Assembly: GCA_904066235.2 (NCBI GenBank)
Contig: CAJFCV020000003.1
Span: forward strand, 11,098,001-11,162,000
Source: Bursaphelenchus xylophilus
Lineage: Eukaryota; Nematoda; Chromadorea; Rhabditida; Aphelenchoididae
Length of the DNA: 64,000 bases
Direction of reading: 5' to 3'
Shown here in pieces: positions 32,701-42,606 of the stretch; within the stretch, counting starts at the first letter, position 1; each line of letters opens with the position of its first letter. The notes under the pieces were generated by a model that ran no database searches, was not told the origin of the DNA, and was given only the letters and a program-made list of their open reading frames with translations. Both the position numbers and the translations under genes were made by a program.

Positions 32701-35700
32701 TCTGAAGTCGCAAGAGGTCCCATTCTCGTTTGGTTAGGAAAGGGTTTTCTCGAAGGTAAAAGTTGGGGAGAATTGAGGGATTCCTTTCGGATGATAGGAC
32801 GTACATTTGACGACGACTAGAGACGAACTGAAAAGATATAAACTTGAAATTTTCATAAGAAATTTTTTTTATTTTTACTGTGCCATGGATCAAAAGATAA
32901 TTTTCAAATATTTTAGTTACTGCTTTCCTGAGATTGAAAGGATATTCAGCGATCCTTGGAGGCCAGTGAGAGACAACTTCGACCAAAAAATAAGTTTGTT
33001 AGTTGCGGAATGGTAGCCGGGCTTGGCGCTTGACGTATTTTTCTAGCCTCTTGGCTCCCTTTGCAAAAAAATTTTGCCTTAAAACATGATTTTTGAATTT
33101 CTGGCCGTGCCACGTGAGACTTTGGGAACCCCGGAGCCGGCCTTTTTGGGCTTTGGCACATGTTGAAAAAGGCCGGGGTGGGCCAATCTAGAAAAAAACA
33201 GAGCCACCAGCACGGAGGTGGCAGTTCAGCGCACTAGCAATGGACAATAAAATTCGACCGAAAAATCTAACAGGAGAAGTACTCCAAGTGCGACGCTCCG
33301 ATTTTGATGAAACTTGGCACAAATTTAGAATAATTTTTTCTAAGATATATGCGAGAATCCTAGCTCGCGCTTTGCAGAAACAACCGAGATTTTCAGATCG
33401 AAAGTCGGCCAAAATTTAGGACTTTTTGCCGAATTTTGGCACGAAAAGTTTTGTGCATATTTCAACCGTAAAGGATAATGATTCTGCAAAAAATCAAATT
33501 TTTCCGCACGAAACTGCCAAAGTTATGGCCAAAAAGCGTTTGTCTCTCTGAGCGTTCTCCACGTTTAGCGTGCTCTCTCGGCGGCAAGAATCGTTCGATA
33601 TCTCGGCGGCGCCCGCAAAGCGCGACCTAAAACTTTCAGGAATTAATATTTGGTCCATACCCGACGTATGTGCAAAATTTAAAGAAAATCTGAGCGTCGC
33701 ACTTGGAGTACTTCCCTTGTAAGTTGTTTTAGCTATCCGCGACTAAAAAATTTAGAATGTGAATTAGAAGATTTTATTTTAATTTTTCACATTTTCAAAA
33801 TTTGACCCTTACCTGCAGCAACGCAACGTACAGCCCAGGCTTTAGCGTTCTTTCCGACTTGTGTTTGTCCCTGATAATTTCCACTACTTTTCTACAAAGC
33901 TCACTGCCGAGATTGGAATTCTCTTTGAGATCTTGAAGAATGCTTGGAAAGGGTTTGAAATTCATCGACCATGGTATCTCTCCGTGATAACCATCACATA
34001 TACAGACGAAGAATTTAGCGTTGGAATGCTCTGGAAACTGTTTTGGAGATTAGAAGTTGTTAAAACACCAATGGGAAGTGGGCCAAATGCGACGCTCAGA
34101 TTTTCTTCAAATTTTGCATGGATGTTACATATAGGCGATGTATCAAATCTTGAAAATCTTAGCTTGTGCTTTGCAGGCGCAGCCGAGATATTCAACAATA
34201 TTTGCAGCCGAGAGAGTACGCTAAACGCGGAGACGGGTCAAAGAGAAAAAAAAACAATTTTTGGCCATATCTTTGCCAGTTTCGTGCGGAAAAAATTATT
34301 TTTTTGTGGAAATATTACACTCTACAGTAGAAATAGCTATGAAGCGTTTCATGTCAAAAATTTGCCAAAAAAATTCGGATTTTTTCACAACTTTCGGTCT
34401 AAAAATCTCGGCTGTTTCTGCAAAGCGCGGGCTAAAAGTCTCGCATATCTCTTAGAAAACATTATTCTAAGTCTATGCCAAGTTTTATCAAGATCTGAAC
34501 GTCGCACTTGTAGTGTAATATAACCTTCCACTGACCACCAAAAAAAGATGATTGTAAACAAAGAAACCAAAGAAAATCTTACTTCCAAGTAACTGTAATG
34601 GAAGTAGTCCACATGATTCAGCTCAAAATCATCCAACATATTCGCTATTGTCGATAAAGTCTTCTGTTTTAGTCGATTCAGCGAATTCTTGGAGAGTTTC
34701 TTTTGCAAAATGTGGCAAGCATTGATTGAGCGGCTTTGTTGAGGCAGCATTACCAGCCATCGAAGGAGATCGTTGAATTCGTCAATAGAAATGATCAGAT
34801 CACTGTCGTCAACGGTGTAAATCGGGGGTACCCGGTCGTTGGTGAGGAGTAGCCGAGGGCCATTCATAATTAAGGGGATCAAGTGGACACCTCTGAAATA
34901 CAAAATACATGTCTGTTATGTATACTCCGCGTACAATGTTTTGACCCCCCTCCTAACTCGGTCCAAAGTGTACTAATTCGGACCAAATTTGGTATGTAGT
35001 ATACTCACAGGCTAGTAACAAAAAACAACATAGCAGGACATACCTTATAGTTGAATTTCAAAATCTATGGGCAATTTTCAAAAATCACCTTAAAAAATCG
35101 AGGAAAAAGTTTTGACCCCCCTTAAAAAAAAGTTAGATATCGCCAGCGGATGCCACGCAAACCTATTGTAATCGACGTCCCATACCTGAATACAGGTTAA
35201 TAAATGGTTTTCCGTTGAATGCTTCGTTGCATTTGAGGATTCAACGCGTTAAACCGTTTTTGATGTAGAGGTGCCCAAAATGGTAAAAATCTTCCCCTAG
35301 CGTTTTCCAAGAGCTCTAAATTGGGTTTATATTTTGTGATTTAGACCTGTATTTACCTTCTCCTTTCGATAAAAGTGCATGGTGGACTGGTGGTGTAGAT
35401 TCGGCGGATACCCTCTTGTCATGTCCAGCCTTGGTGAGCCATTTGCTCTTTGACTAAAGGTCGAGATGTGGTCGTTAGGTCCTCAATGTAATCCTGAGAC
35501 TCATATTTACTCTCAGTAATGTAAAATGTTTTGATTTGACACGTTTTGTAATGGGTTTCATTCACCTTAATCTTAAGTTTGCCGTTACTGTAGATGACCC
35601 CGAGTACGATAACATCCCCACCTCCCATTTGGCGTTTCATACGTCTCAAATGAGTATGGTGGGTGCTGTAGCGTCTTAAATTACCTGGTCCATCAAATGA

Positions 35701-38700
35701 AAGCCGTTTTTGGTGGCTAAAAATCCATTTGAAAAACGCTGGTTTTTCGTTAAGGCGCAGATCGGCGAAGTTGCGCCTGCAAACCATACGAGACCGTGTC
35801 AGCGGGAGTTTATTCTTTGTTTGAAAGTAAATAGGAGTCTCAGGATTACATTGAGGACCTAACGACCACATCTCGACCTTGAGTCAAAGAGCAAATGGCT
35901 CACCAAGGCTGGGCATGACAAGAGGGTATCTGCCGAATCTACACTCCCAGGCCACCATGCACTTTTATCGAAAGGAGAAGGTAAATACAGGTCTAAATCA
36001 CAAAATATAAACCCAATTTAGAGCTCTTGGAAAACGCTAGGGGAAGATTTTTACCATTTTGGGCACCTCTACATCAAAAACGGTTTAACGCGTTGAATCC
36101 TCAAATGCAACGAAGCATTCAACGGAAAACCATTTATTAACCTGTATTCAGGTATGGGACGTCGATTACAATAGGTTTGCGTGGCATCCGCTGGCGATAT
36201 CTAACTTTTTTTTAAGGGGGGTCAAAACTTTTTCCTCGATTTTTTAAGGTGATTTTTGAAAATTGCCCATAGATTTTGAAATTCAACTATAAGGTTTGTC
36301 CTGCTATGTTCTTTTTTGTTACTAGCCTGTGAGTATACTACATGCCAAATTTGGTCCGAATTAGTACACTTTGGACCGAGTTAGGAGGGGGGTCAAAACA
36401 TTGTACGCGGAGTATATATCATTATGAGTCTGTCGGGGAAATAATGAGCCTAATGTCGCTGAGCCGACGCAATTTTCTCGGTGGCGATGCGATTTTCGGT
36501 TGAGCCTGAACTCTCCCCCTTTTCTGAACTTTCCCTCAATCTGAACTCTCCCCCTTTTTCAACTCTCCCCCAAACAAGGCTGAACTCTCCTTCTTTTTTG
36601 ATTTTCGCCAAAAAATCTGAACTCCCCCCCTTTTTGAACACTCCCCCATTTTGAAAATTGAAAAAACGAGGTGTGACATGTTATACGATGAAAAACTTTT
36701 TCAAATTGAAAAGAATAAGGTGTGACATCTTATACGATGAAAAAAATATTCAAACTGAAAAAACGAGGCGTGACATGTTATACGATGAAATTTTTTTTCA
36801 AATTGAGAAAAATGAGGTGTGACATCTTATATGATGAAAATTTTTTTCAAATTGAGAAAAATGAGGTGTGACATCTTATACGATGAAGAAATTTCTCATT
36901 TTTCTCAATTATAAAAAAATTTTCATCGTATAACTTGCCACACCTCGTTTTTTCGGTTTGAAAAAAATTTTCATCGTATAAGATGTCACACCTCATTTTT
37001 TCAATTTTCAAAATGAGGGGGAGTGTTCAAAAAGGGGGAGGGTTCATTCAAGGGGGAGTGTTCAAAAAGGGGGAGAGTTCTGCCGCAACGGCGATTTTCG
37101 ATGCGAAAGAGCGCTTATTATTTTTCCGACAGACTGACGGGTACTTCAACTTGTTTTGAAAAAATGAATTGTGTCGCGACAAAATCAAAAAATTTTTTTT
37201 TTCACAGCGATGCGATTGGCGCAGCGACCGGTCGCTCAGTATTCTCCCGGCAAATTGATGGTATTTTCATAAAGTCCATGGACATCGTATTTTTTACCAC
37301 ACAGTTTCGATGACGTCGTAAAATATTTGGTACTTACTTATTAAATTTTTGCCCTCCAATTTTCTTCGACAATTCCACGGCGAACTTTGAGACTGCGCTC
37401 CATTTTGACTTCCCACTGTTTTCGCTTTGGGATGGGACTAGAAAAGTTCATTTTTTTTTAAAGGTCGTTGTACAGAAATATCACTGTAAAATGCTGTAAA
37501 TACCCACCAAAACAAAGGATCCGGTTGATATGTTCAGTAATCAAGATATTATGCTGTTCCAGCAAGTTCTCAGCCCTTCGCACCACCGAGGTATACGTTT
37601 TTTCATCGTTCCAGGCTGCAAAATGCGGTCAAAAATTTTTGCAAAAAAGAAAAATACGAAAAAAATACATTTCAACGCGCTTAAAATGCTATAATTTACC
37701 TTGAACAACATATTTCACATCATTGACCAGCCGATTAGGTCCAAATCGAATGGCGGTGCCCGAGGCAATCCGAAAATAATATCCGGTCTGCGGCTCTAGC
37801 GGTCCGATGACAATCTCTCGAGCGTTTATCGCCGAGCATTCCCTCTCTCCCAGAATAGGGGTGAATCGGCTGCTCGTGCTCCATTCAACTGAAAATTGAG
37901 TATTTTACAGGGAAAGTACCACAAATGCGATGCTCAGATTTTGATGAAACTTGGCACAAATTTAGACTTATTTTTTAGAAAAGATATGCGAAACTCCTAG
38001 CTACCGCTTTGCATAAACGACCGAGATTTTTAGATCGAAAATTAGAAAAAATGTGGCTTTATTTGCGAATTTTCTCATGAAAAAGTTGCATGCATATTTC
38101 TACTGCTTATAGTAATATCTCCACAAAAAATCAATTTTTTCCGCACGAAACTGGCAAAGATATGGCCAAAAAGTGTTTTTCTCTCTGACCGCTCTCCGCG
38201 TTTAGCGTACTCTCTCGGCCGCAAAGCTCGCTGTATATCCCGGCTGCGCCTTCAAAGTGCGAACTAAAACTTTGAGGAATTTATGCTTAGTCTATGCCCA
38301 GAGTGTGCGGAAAATTTAAAGAAAATCTGAGCTTCGCACTCGGATAACTTCCGCTGTAAAATGGATTGTAAAAATTTGTAAAAAAACAGTCTATCTTTTA
38401 GCGAATTTTGGCATGAAAAGTTTCATACCTGTTTCTACCGTAGAATGTAATGTTACAATTAAATTTTATGGCCAAAAAAGTGTTTTCTTTGTGACCGCTC
38501 TCCGCGTTTCGCATAGATCGTTCACTATCTCGACTAAAATTTTTCAGGAATTGATATGCAGCCTATGCCCGAATTGTATGCAAAATTTAAAGAAAATCTG
38601 AGCGTTGCACTTTGGGTACTTCCCTTGTGAGCTAACTTAATATTTTCTTATGTAAAAAAGGTACTGAATACTTTATACTCGCCGTATTTTACCTCGATAT

Positions 38701-38880
38701 CGTTTGATGACGCCGGCGGCCACTCCAATTGGCGGGACAAAGCACAATTTGAGCGATTGGCGCGTAACCGGCTGAATGGTCACCTTCGACGGTGGCTCTA
38801 GGCGTTCTACATCGCTCTGGGAACTGTACATTGCAGATGTGGATCTAATATGAACTTTATTTGGTAGCTTACGTCATCAT
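29744..38880 (-). CDS. ANKFN1/WIDE AWAKE-like protein with FN3 and RA-like domains
   Basis: Twelve exons: 38880-38873, 38844-38693, 37888-37700, 37615-37508, 37437-37338, 34892-34583, 34037-33813, 32827-32534, 31323-31135, 31097-30903, 30857-30675 and 29959-29744; all phases agree, 722 residues. Residues about 18-115 form an FN3 domain (EPPSKVTIQPVTRQSLKLCF ... PLEPQTGYYFRIASG). The central region includes LKPGLYVALLQFVSSRRQMY and FLTKREWDLLRLQ, the conserved ANKFN1/wake core. Residues about 590-700 resemble a Ras-association ubiquitin fold (YAILEINENTTVEEVVGLVI). In flies and mice the family regulates neuronal excitability and vestibular/sleep behaviour. Ankyrin repeats, usually N-terminal, are absent here. 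The first exon is only 8 nt (ATGATGAC) after TTTTTTTACAG, so it could be trans-spliced or the true start could lie elsewhere. Confidence 0.88.
30005..30264. mobile_element. MITE family B
   Basis: In the last intron of the ANKFN1-like gene, 45 bp from the final exon. Ends ACAGTGAGGGACCTGCTCCA and GATCAGGTCCGCCTCTGT; interior arms GGAAGCATCAAAAATGTGGC pair with the right half. Confidence 0.8.
30511..30644. mobile_element. MITE family A, internally deleted
   Basis: In the last intron of the ANKFN1-like gene; about 20 bp lost after GAGCACTCGCTGAAG. A detached left end (CTGTCGGGAAAATAATGAGC) is at 30390-30412. Confidence 0.8.
31395..31880. mobile_element. Family E element
   Basis: In intron 8 of the ANKFN1-like gene. 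Starts GTGCGACGCTCAGATTTTCT; the right end is replaced by a fragment CAGGGGAAGTACTCCAAGT. Confidence 0.7.
31989..32436. mobile_element. Family E element, near-complete reference copy
   Basis: 448 bp with ends CGGAAGTACCCCAAGTGCGA and GCACTTGGAGTACTTCCCCTG. Landmarks in order: GTTTTAGCTGGCGCTTTGCG, GAGAGAGCACGCTAAA, TTTCGTGCGGAAAAACTTGA, TTTCTGCAAAGCGCGA, CATAAAAATCTGAGCG. Confidence 0.8.
33271..33722. mobile_element. Family E element, inverted relative to 31989
   Basis: Starts CAGGAGAAGTACTCCAAGTG; the internal landmarks occur in reverse order and complement, so the copy is reversed. In intron 7 of the ANKFN1-like gene. Confidence 0.8.
34073..34514. mobile_element. Family E element
   Basis: In intron 6 of the ANKFN1-like gene; terminal AAGTGGGCCAAATGCGACGC is a diverged left end, and the right end GAACGTCGCACTTGTAG survives. 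Confidence 0.75.
34921..36416. mobile_element. 1.5-kb foldback transposon with transposase remnant
   Basis: Left arm 34921 to about 35515 and right arm about 35835-36416 are near-perfect inverted copies (TATACTCCGCGTACAATGTT at both ends), about 590 bp each, separated by about 320 bp. The arms differ at only a few positions over hundreds of bases, suggesting a recent insertion. In intron 5 of the ANKFN1-like gene. Confidence 0.9.
35419..35871 (-). pseudogene. Tc1/mariner-like transposase fragment inside foldback
   Basis: A 150-codon open frame covers the foldback centre and part of both arms. FFKWIFSHQKRLSFDGPGNL and RRMKRQMGGGDVIVLGVIY match the region around the first catalytic Asp of Tc1-type enzymes (normally a SDE(S/T)KF...DG...W..GG..V..WG pattern); the Asp of SDE is replaced (SHQ). 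Neither the HTH nor the last acidic residue is present, so it is a fragment. Confidence 0.75.
36426..37137. mobile_element. MITE family A split by an inserted minisatellite element
   Basis: The left part 36426-36500 (CTGTCGGGGAAATAATGAGC ... GGCGATGCGATTTTCGG) and right part 37083-37137 (GGCGATTTTCGATGCG ... CCGACAGACTGA) are halves of one copy. Confidence 0.75.
36505..37080. repeat. Palindromic minisatellite-like insertion
   Basis: Edges are repeated TGAACTCTCCCCC motifs on the left and GGGGGAGAGTTC-type motifs on the right. The core has five direct copies of a unit of roughly 55-60 bp (GAGGTGTGACATCTTATACG and ATGAAAAA) followed by two inverted copies (CATCGTATAAGATGTCACAC). Confidence 0.8.
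37160..37259. mobile_element. MITE family A, right part
   Basis: AAAATGAATTGTGTCGCGAC to CCCGGCAAATTGA; left end absent. Confidence 0.6.
37908..38361. mobile_element. Family E element
   Basis: In intron 2 of the ANKFN1-like gene, reversed orientation, 20 bp from exon 3; ends ACAGGGAAAGTACCACAAAT and GCACTCGGATAACTTCCGCTG. Confidence 0.75.
38395..38632. mobile_element. Family E element, shortened
   Basis: Second copy in intron 2; retains GGCATGAAAAGTTTCATACC in the middle and GAGCGTTGCACTTTGGGTAC at the end. Confidence 0.65.
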
Positions 38881-39611
38881 CTGTAAAAAAATAAGAAAAA
38901 TAATTTTTTCTTTATACTTGGGGATCAGTCATGGCCCGGGGGAAAAATTGTGGCCATAAGGTATCGGCTGGCCATGTGTTTGTCATATAATGAAATATTT
39001 AGTTGAGAATGACCGTTAAATCAACAGAGCCGAGTTTTACAGTCATCCAACCCCCTAAAACAACATAAATCCCCATCAATCCCCCCAAAGACAAACAGTT
39101 TATCCGTCATCAATGTTCGCTGCGCAAACGCAAAGACCTTGGGCTCGCCATTACCATTCGTCGGCTTTTTGGGATTTCAATTCGAATGCGAAGGGGGGAT
39201 CGCGGCTTGCATTCCCATCAAAACACATCGTCTCCAACGGCCTCCAAAGGAAGCGGGAGAAAAGGACGTTGATGTGCGCGAAACCCGACAAACAATGCCC
39301 AGTTACCCTGCGGTTTTTCCTCTCGCTCTCCCTTCTCATCTCTTCCATTGATGACCCGAGTCATGAGGTTAGCGATGATTGATGGCTTGACCGTGTCGAG
39401 AAAGACGGAAGAATTTTTGGGAGGATTTTTGGAAAGGTATTCATGACAGGAAGGCAAAGATTTTGTAGATCTTCAAAAATTTTTCAGCAAGCATTGAGTA
39501 CGACAATGAAGAAATTAAGGTGAAATTTCTGTAAAACAAATCTCCATTGTTATACATCGAGGCCTGTCTATATAACAAAGAATTTTAAGTATTCTAAGGG
39601 TCACTTTTACA

Positions 39612-39975
39612 AGGGAAGTGCTTCAAGTGCGATGCTCAGATTTTCTTTAAATTTTGCACATATTTTGTTCATAGGGAACGTAAAAGCGCCTGAAAATTTT
39701 AGCTCACGCTTTGCAGGGGCAGCCGAAATATTTAATGATTTTTTTCGCCGAGAGAGTACGCAAAATGCGGAGAGCGGTCATAAAAAAACACTCCTTGGAT
39801 GTATCTTTGCCAGTTTCGTGAGGAAAAAAATTATTTTTTGTAGAAAGATTAACCTCTACTGTAGAAATTGGAATAGAATTGTTATGCCAAAACTCCCAAA
39901 TAATCCTATAATTTTAAAAAATTTCGACCCAAAAATCAAATCTCCCATTAAAATCCGAGCGTCGCCCAACACATG
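39612..39975. mobile_element. Family E element (left three quarters)
   Basis: Starts GGGAAGTGCTTCAAGTGCGA; right end lost at AAATCCGAGCGTCGCC. Confidence 0.65.
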
Positions 39976-40186
39976 CAGCGATTTTTCTAAGCGCAGTTCT
40001 CCGAATTCTCACTATGAATTAGCATAAAAAGTCCTTTACTCATCGCCATGAATCACAAAGATGACCCAAATAAAGAGGAGAGGCCCGCAAAAAGAAGAAA
40101 CAATTGGAAAGATAAAAATTGTATGAAAAGAAACTTCAAAAAGTTGCCATAGACAATATTTTTTAAGAGAAAGTTCCGATTACCAC

Positions 40187-40251
40187 CTTGCACTCGGCGG
40201 CGTTGGGATTTTCTCTTCGACAGAACGCTCATTATTTTCCCGACAGACTGA
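40187..40251. mobile_element. MITE family A, right end only
   Basis: GGGATTTTCTCTTCGACAGA then CTCATTATTTTCCCGACAGACTGA-type end; no left half nearby. Confidence 0.6.
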
Positions 40252-40635
40252 TATTGCACCAGCTAAAAGACAAAAACCTCAAATCACCAAATGAATTCCT
40301 CCGCTTTTTCCTTGCCTATTCGATCAAATGACCCCAAAAAATCGGCTGGCCATCGCAATAAATTTATAAATTTTATTGGTTTCCATAATTAATCAAACCT
40401 GTCTTTCCTTCCATTTCTAGTTTTGACAAGTTGTGAACATTTTTTTTAAAGTTGTTTTACAGGAATTCCAAAAAAAAATTTTGCAAAAATTGTCCTAATT
40501 ATCTTGCGTTTTTCCTCACAGACGGAAAGTAAAAATAATTAAAACATTTTTTTTTTATTTTTGAGGTTAGTAAAAAATGCTTCACTGTATGAAAAGTGAG
40601 TTAGTATTAACAGCTTTGAATTTTTTTTTATTTAC

Positions 40636-41087
40636 TGGGAAGTACTCCAAGTGCGACGCTCGGATTTTCTTTATATTTTGTGCACATTTTATGCATAAGC
40701 CAGGTATCAATTTCTGAAAGTTTTAGCTCATGCTTTGCGGGGCATCTGAGAATTTCAACGATCTTTGCGGCCGAGAGAGCACGCAAAGCGCGGAGAGTGG
40801 TCAGAGAGAACATATTCTTTGGTCTTATCTTTGCCAGTTTCGTGCGGAAAAATTGATTTTTTGTGGAAACATTACCCTTTACGGTAGCAATAGACATGAA
40901 AGTTTTCATGCGAAAATTCGCAAAAAATGTGTCATACTTTTGCCAACTTTCGATCTGAAAATCTCGGTCGTTTTTGAAAATTGCAAGTTAGAAGTCTCAC
41001 CTAGGGTCTAGAACGAGTTATTCGAAATTTGAGCCATGTTTCATCAAAACAAAATCCGTGCTTCGTAACTTGGCGTACTTCCCATGT
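40636..41087. mobile_element. Family E element
   Basis: Full-length, ends CTGGGAAGTACTCCAAGTGC and GGCGTACTTCCCATGTAG; its right end is 28 bp upstream of the reductase start codon, so it forms the immediate 5' flank of that gene. Confidence 0.75.
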
Positions 41088-41115
41088 AGGGATTGACAGC
41101 GCAGGATTGAGCACA

Positions 41116-42606
41116 ATGTCTGATGTACCCTACGTGGAACTTCCTAATGGAGTGAGGCAGCCGCAGATCGGCCTGGGAACTTTTAAGGTGAGTAGAGAGC
41201 GGAGGAATTCTGGCTTTTGAAAACAAATACTGATATTTTTTGGACAAAGTTGGAAAAAAATCCAATTTTTTGCTCATAAAAAGTTTCATGTCTATGGAAC
41301 TTTTAATGAATGTAATTTTTACACAAAAAATCATTTTTACTGTGTGAAACAGGCAAATATACGGTTGAAAGGTTTTTTTCAAAAATTAAAAGTTAAGTCT
41401 TGCTGCAAGTTACTGATGCACCATCCTTCCAGAACACCAACAAATCAACCCTGAAAAATGCCGTGTTCACAGCTCTGGACGCGGGCTATCGCCTCATTGA
41501 TACCGCAACCATGTACGAAAACGAAGAGCAACTTGGCGAGGTTCTGGCGGATTACTTTGAAACGAAAAAGTTGAAGCGAAGTCAAGTCTTTCTGGTCTCG
41601 AAGCTTCTGTACTACCATATGACCCCCGAATGGGCTGAGAAGATGATCAAGGAGACATTGAAAAAGCTGAAAACCGCTTATTTGGATTTGTATTCGATTC
41701 ATCTGCCGTTTAGCCTGAAGGCAGGTATTGGTATTTTCATAAAGTGCATGGCATTTTTTCGCTTTCGCACAGTGCATTTTGAACTTTTCCGAAGCATGTC
41801 GTTGACGCAAAAGTGCAGTATAGGGCTTCTTCGTGCACAGTGCGCGCGTTGACTAACGCAATTGGCGCAGCGACATTGTGTTTATTATTTTCCCGACAGA
41901 CTGAATTAATAAGCATTTTTTTCACAAAAGACAAAAAACTATTGCAGTGCGACAAAAGTGGTCATCTTCTTCTCGACAATAAAAAACCAGTCATCGATAA
42001 CACCCCGATCCTTGAGACCTGGCGCGTTCTCGAAAAGTTCTACAGAACCGGAGTGTTCAGGGCAATTGGCGTCGCCAACTTCAACAAATCCCAACTGGAA
42101 CACCTCATATCGGAAGCAGCCGTCAAGCCGCACAACCTCCAAGTGGAATCTCATATTTTCTGGCCGAACCGAGAGATCATCGAATACGCCAAGCATGAAG
42201 GGCTTACTGTAACGACCTACGGTAATCTGGGATCGCAGGTGCGGTCGGATATAAAGCTGTTGGAGGTGGATATTGTGAAGAGGTTGGCCGAGAAGTACGG
42301 CAAGACACCGGCCCAAATACTGTTGAGGCACCAACTGCACCTGGGTTACTGTATTATTCCCAAAAGTCAAAATCCAACCAGAATCAAGGGGAATTTCAAT
42401 ATCTTGGACTTTGAAATCAGCCCGAGTGATTTGAAAAAGCTGGAGAAGAGAAAGGAACGAATCAAGTTCTATCGGTTTGAAGAGTAAGGAAAAAATGTGT
42501 TTGCAAAACCTCATTTCCTAGCACTTTTTATGAACTACAATGACTGATTTAAAATTTCAGCGGAATCGGGCATCCAGAATATCCATGGCCATTGATCCGA
42601 TTGTAA
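41116..42606 (+). CDS. Aldo-keto reductase (AKR superfamily)
   Basis: Exons 41116-41187, 41433-41720, 41948-42483 and 42561-42606 give 313 residues. NAD(P)H-dependent cytosolic oxidoreductase reducing aldehydes/ketones. The catalytic tetrad is visible: Asp47 and Tyr52 (LIDTATMYENE), Lys81 (VFLVSKLL) and His114 (LYSIHLPF). Later hallmarks: IGVANFNKSQLEHLI (the GVSNF motif), the cofactor-binding stretch IIPKSQNPTRIKGNFNILDF, and a C-terminus HPEYP typical of the family. Exon 2 to exon 3 only keeps frame if the donor is GC (AAG then GCAGGT at 41721), a GC-AG intron; the nearby GT shifts the frame into a stop. Exon 3 could also read through to TAA at 42485-42487 if the last intron is retained, losing the C-terminal loop. 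Confidence 0.92.
41728..41854. mobile_element. MITE family D, left part (reductase intron 2)
   Basis: GGTATTTTCATAAAGTGCAT at the start, CACAGTGC boxes inside; followed at 41855-41904 by the right end of a family-A element (CCCGACAGACTGA), so intron 2 is almost entirely transposon sequence. Confidence 0.6.

Larger units (their letters stand above)
38881..41115. other. Divergent intergenic region with two family-E elements
   Basis: Lies between the ANKFN1-like (-) and aldo-keto reductase (+) starts. A GC-richer patch at 39110-39380 has overlapping ORFs on both strands but no recognised coding signature and may be promoter. A MITE-A right end (40187-40251) is also present. Confidence 0.55.

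Noticed and set aside
39113..39457. Several overlapping ORFs upstream of the ANKFN1-like gene
   Set aside because: Open in three or four frames because of local GC content; no family features. I treat it as possible promoter.
41939..42514. Minus-strand 191-codon ORF over the reductase
   Set aside because: Antisense shadow of reductase exon 3, which has a clear catalytic-family match.
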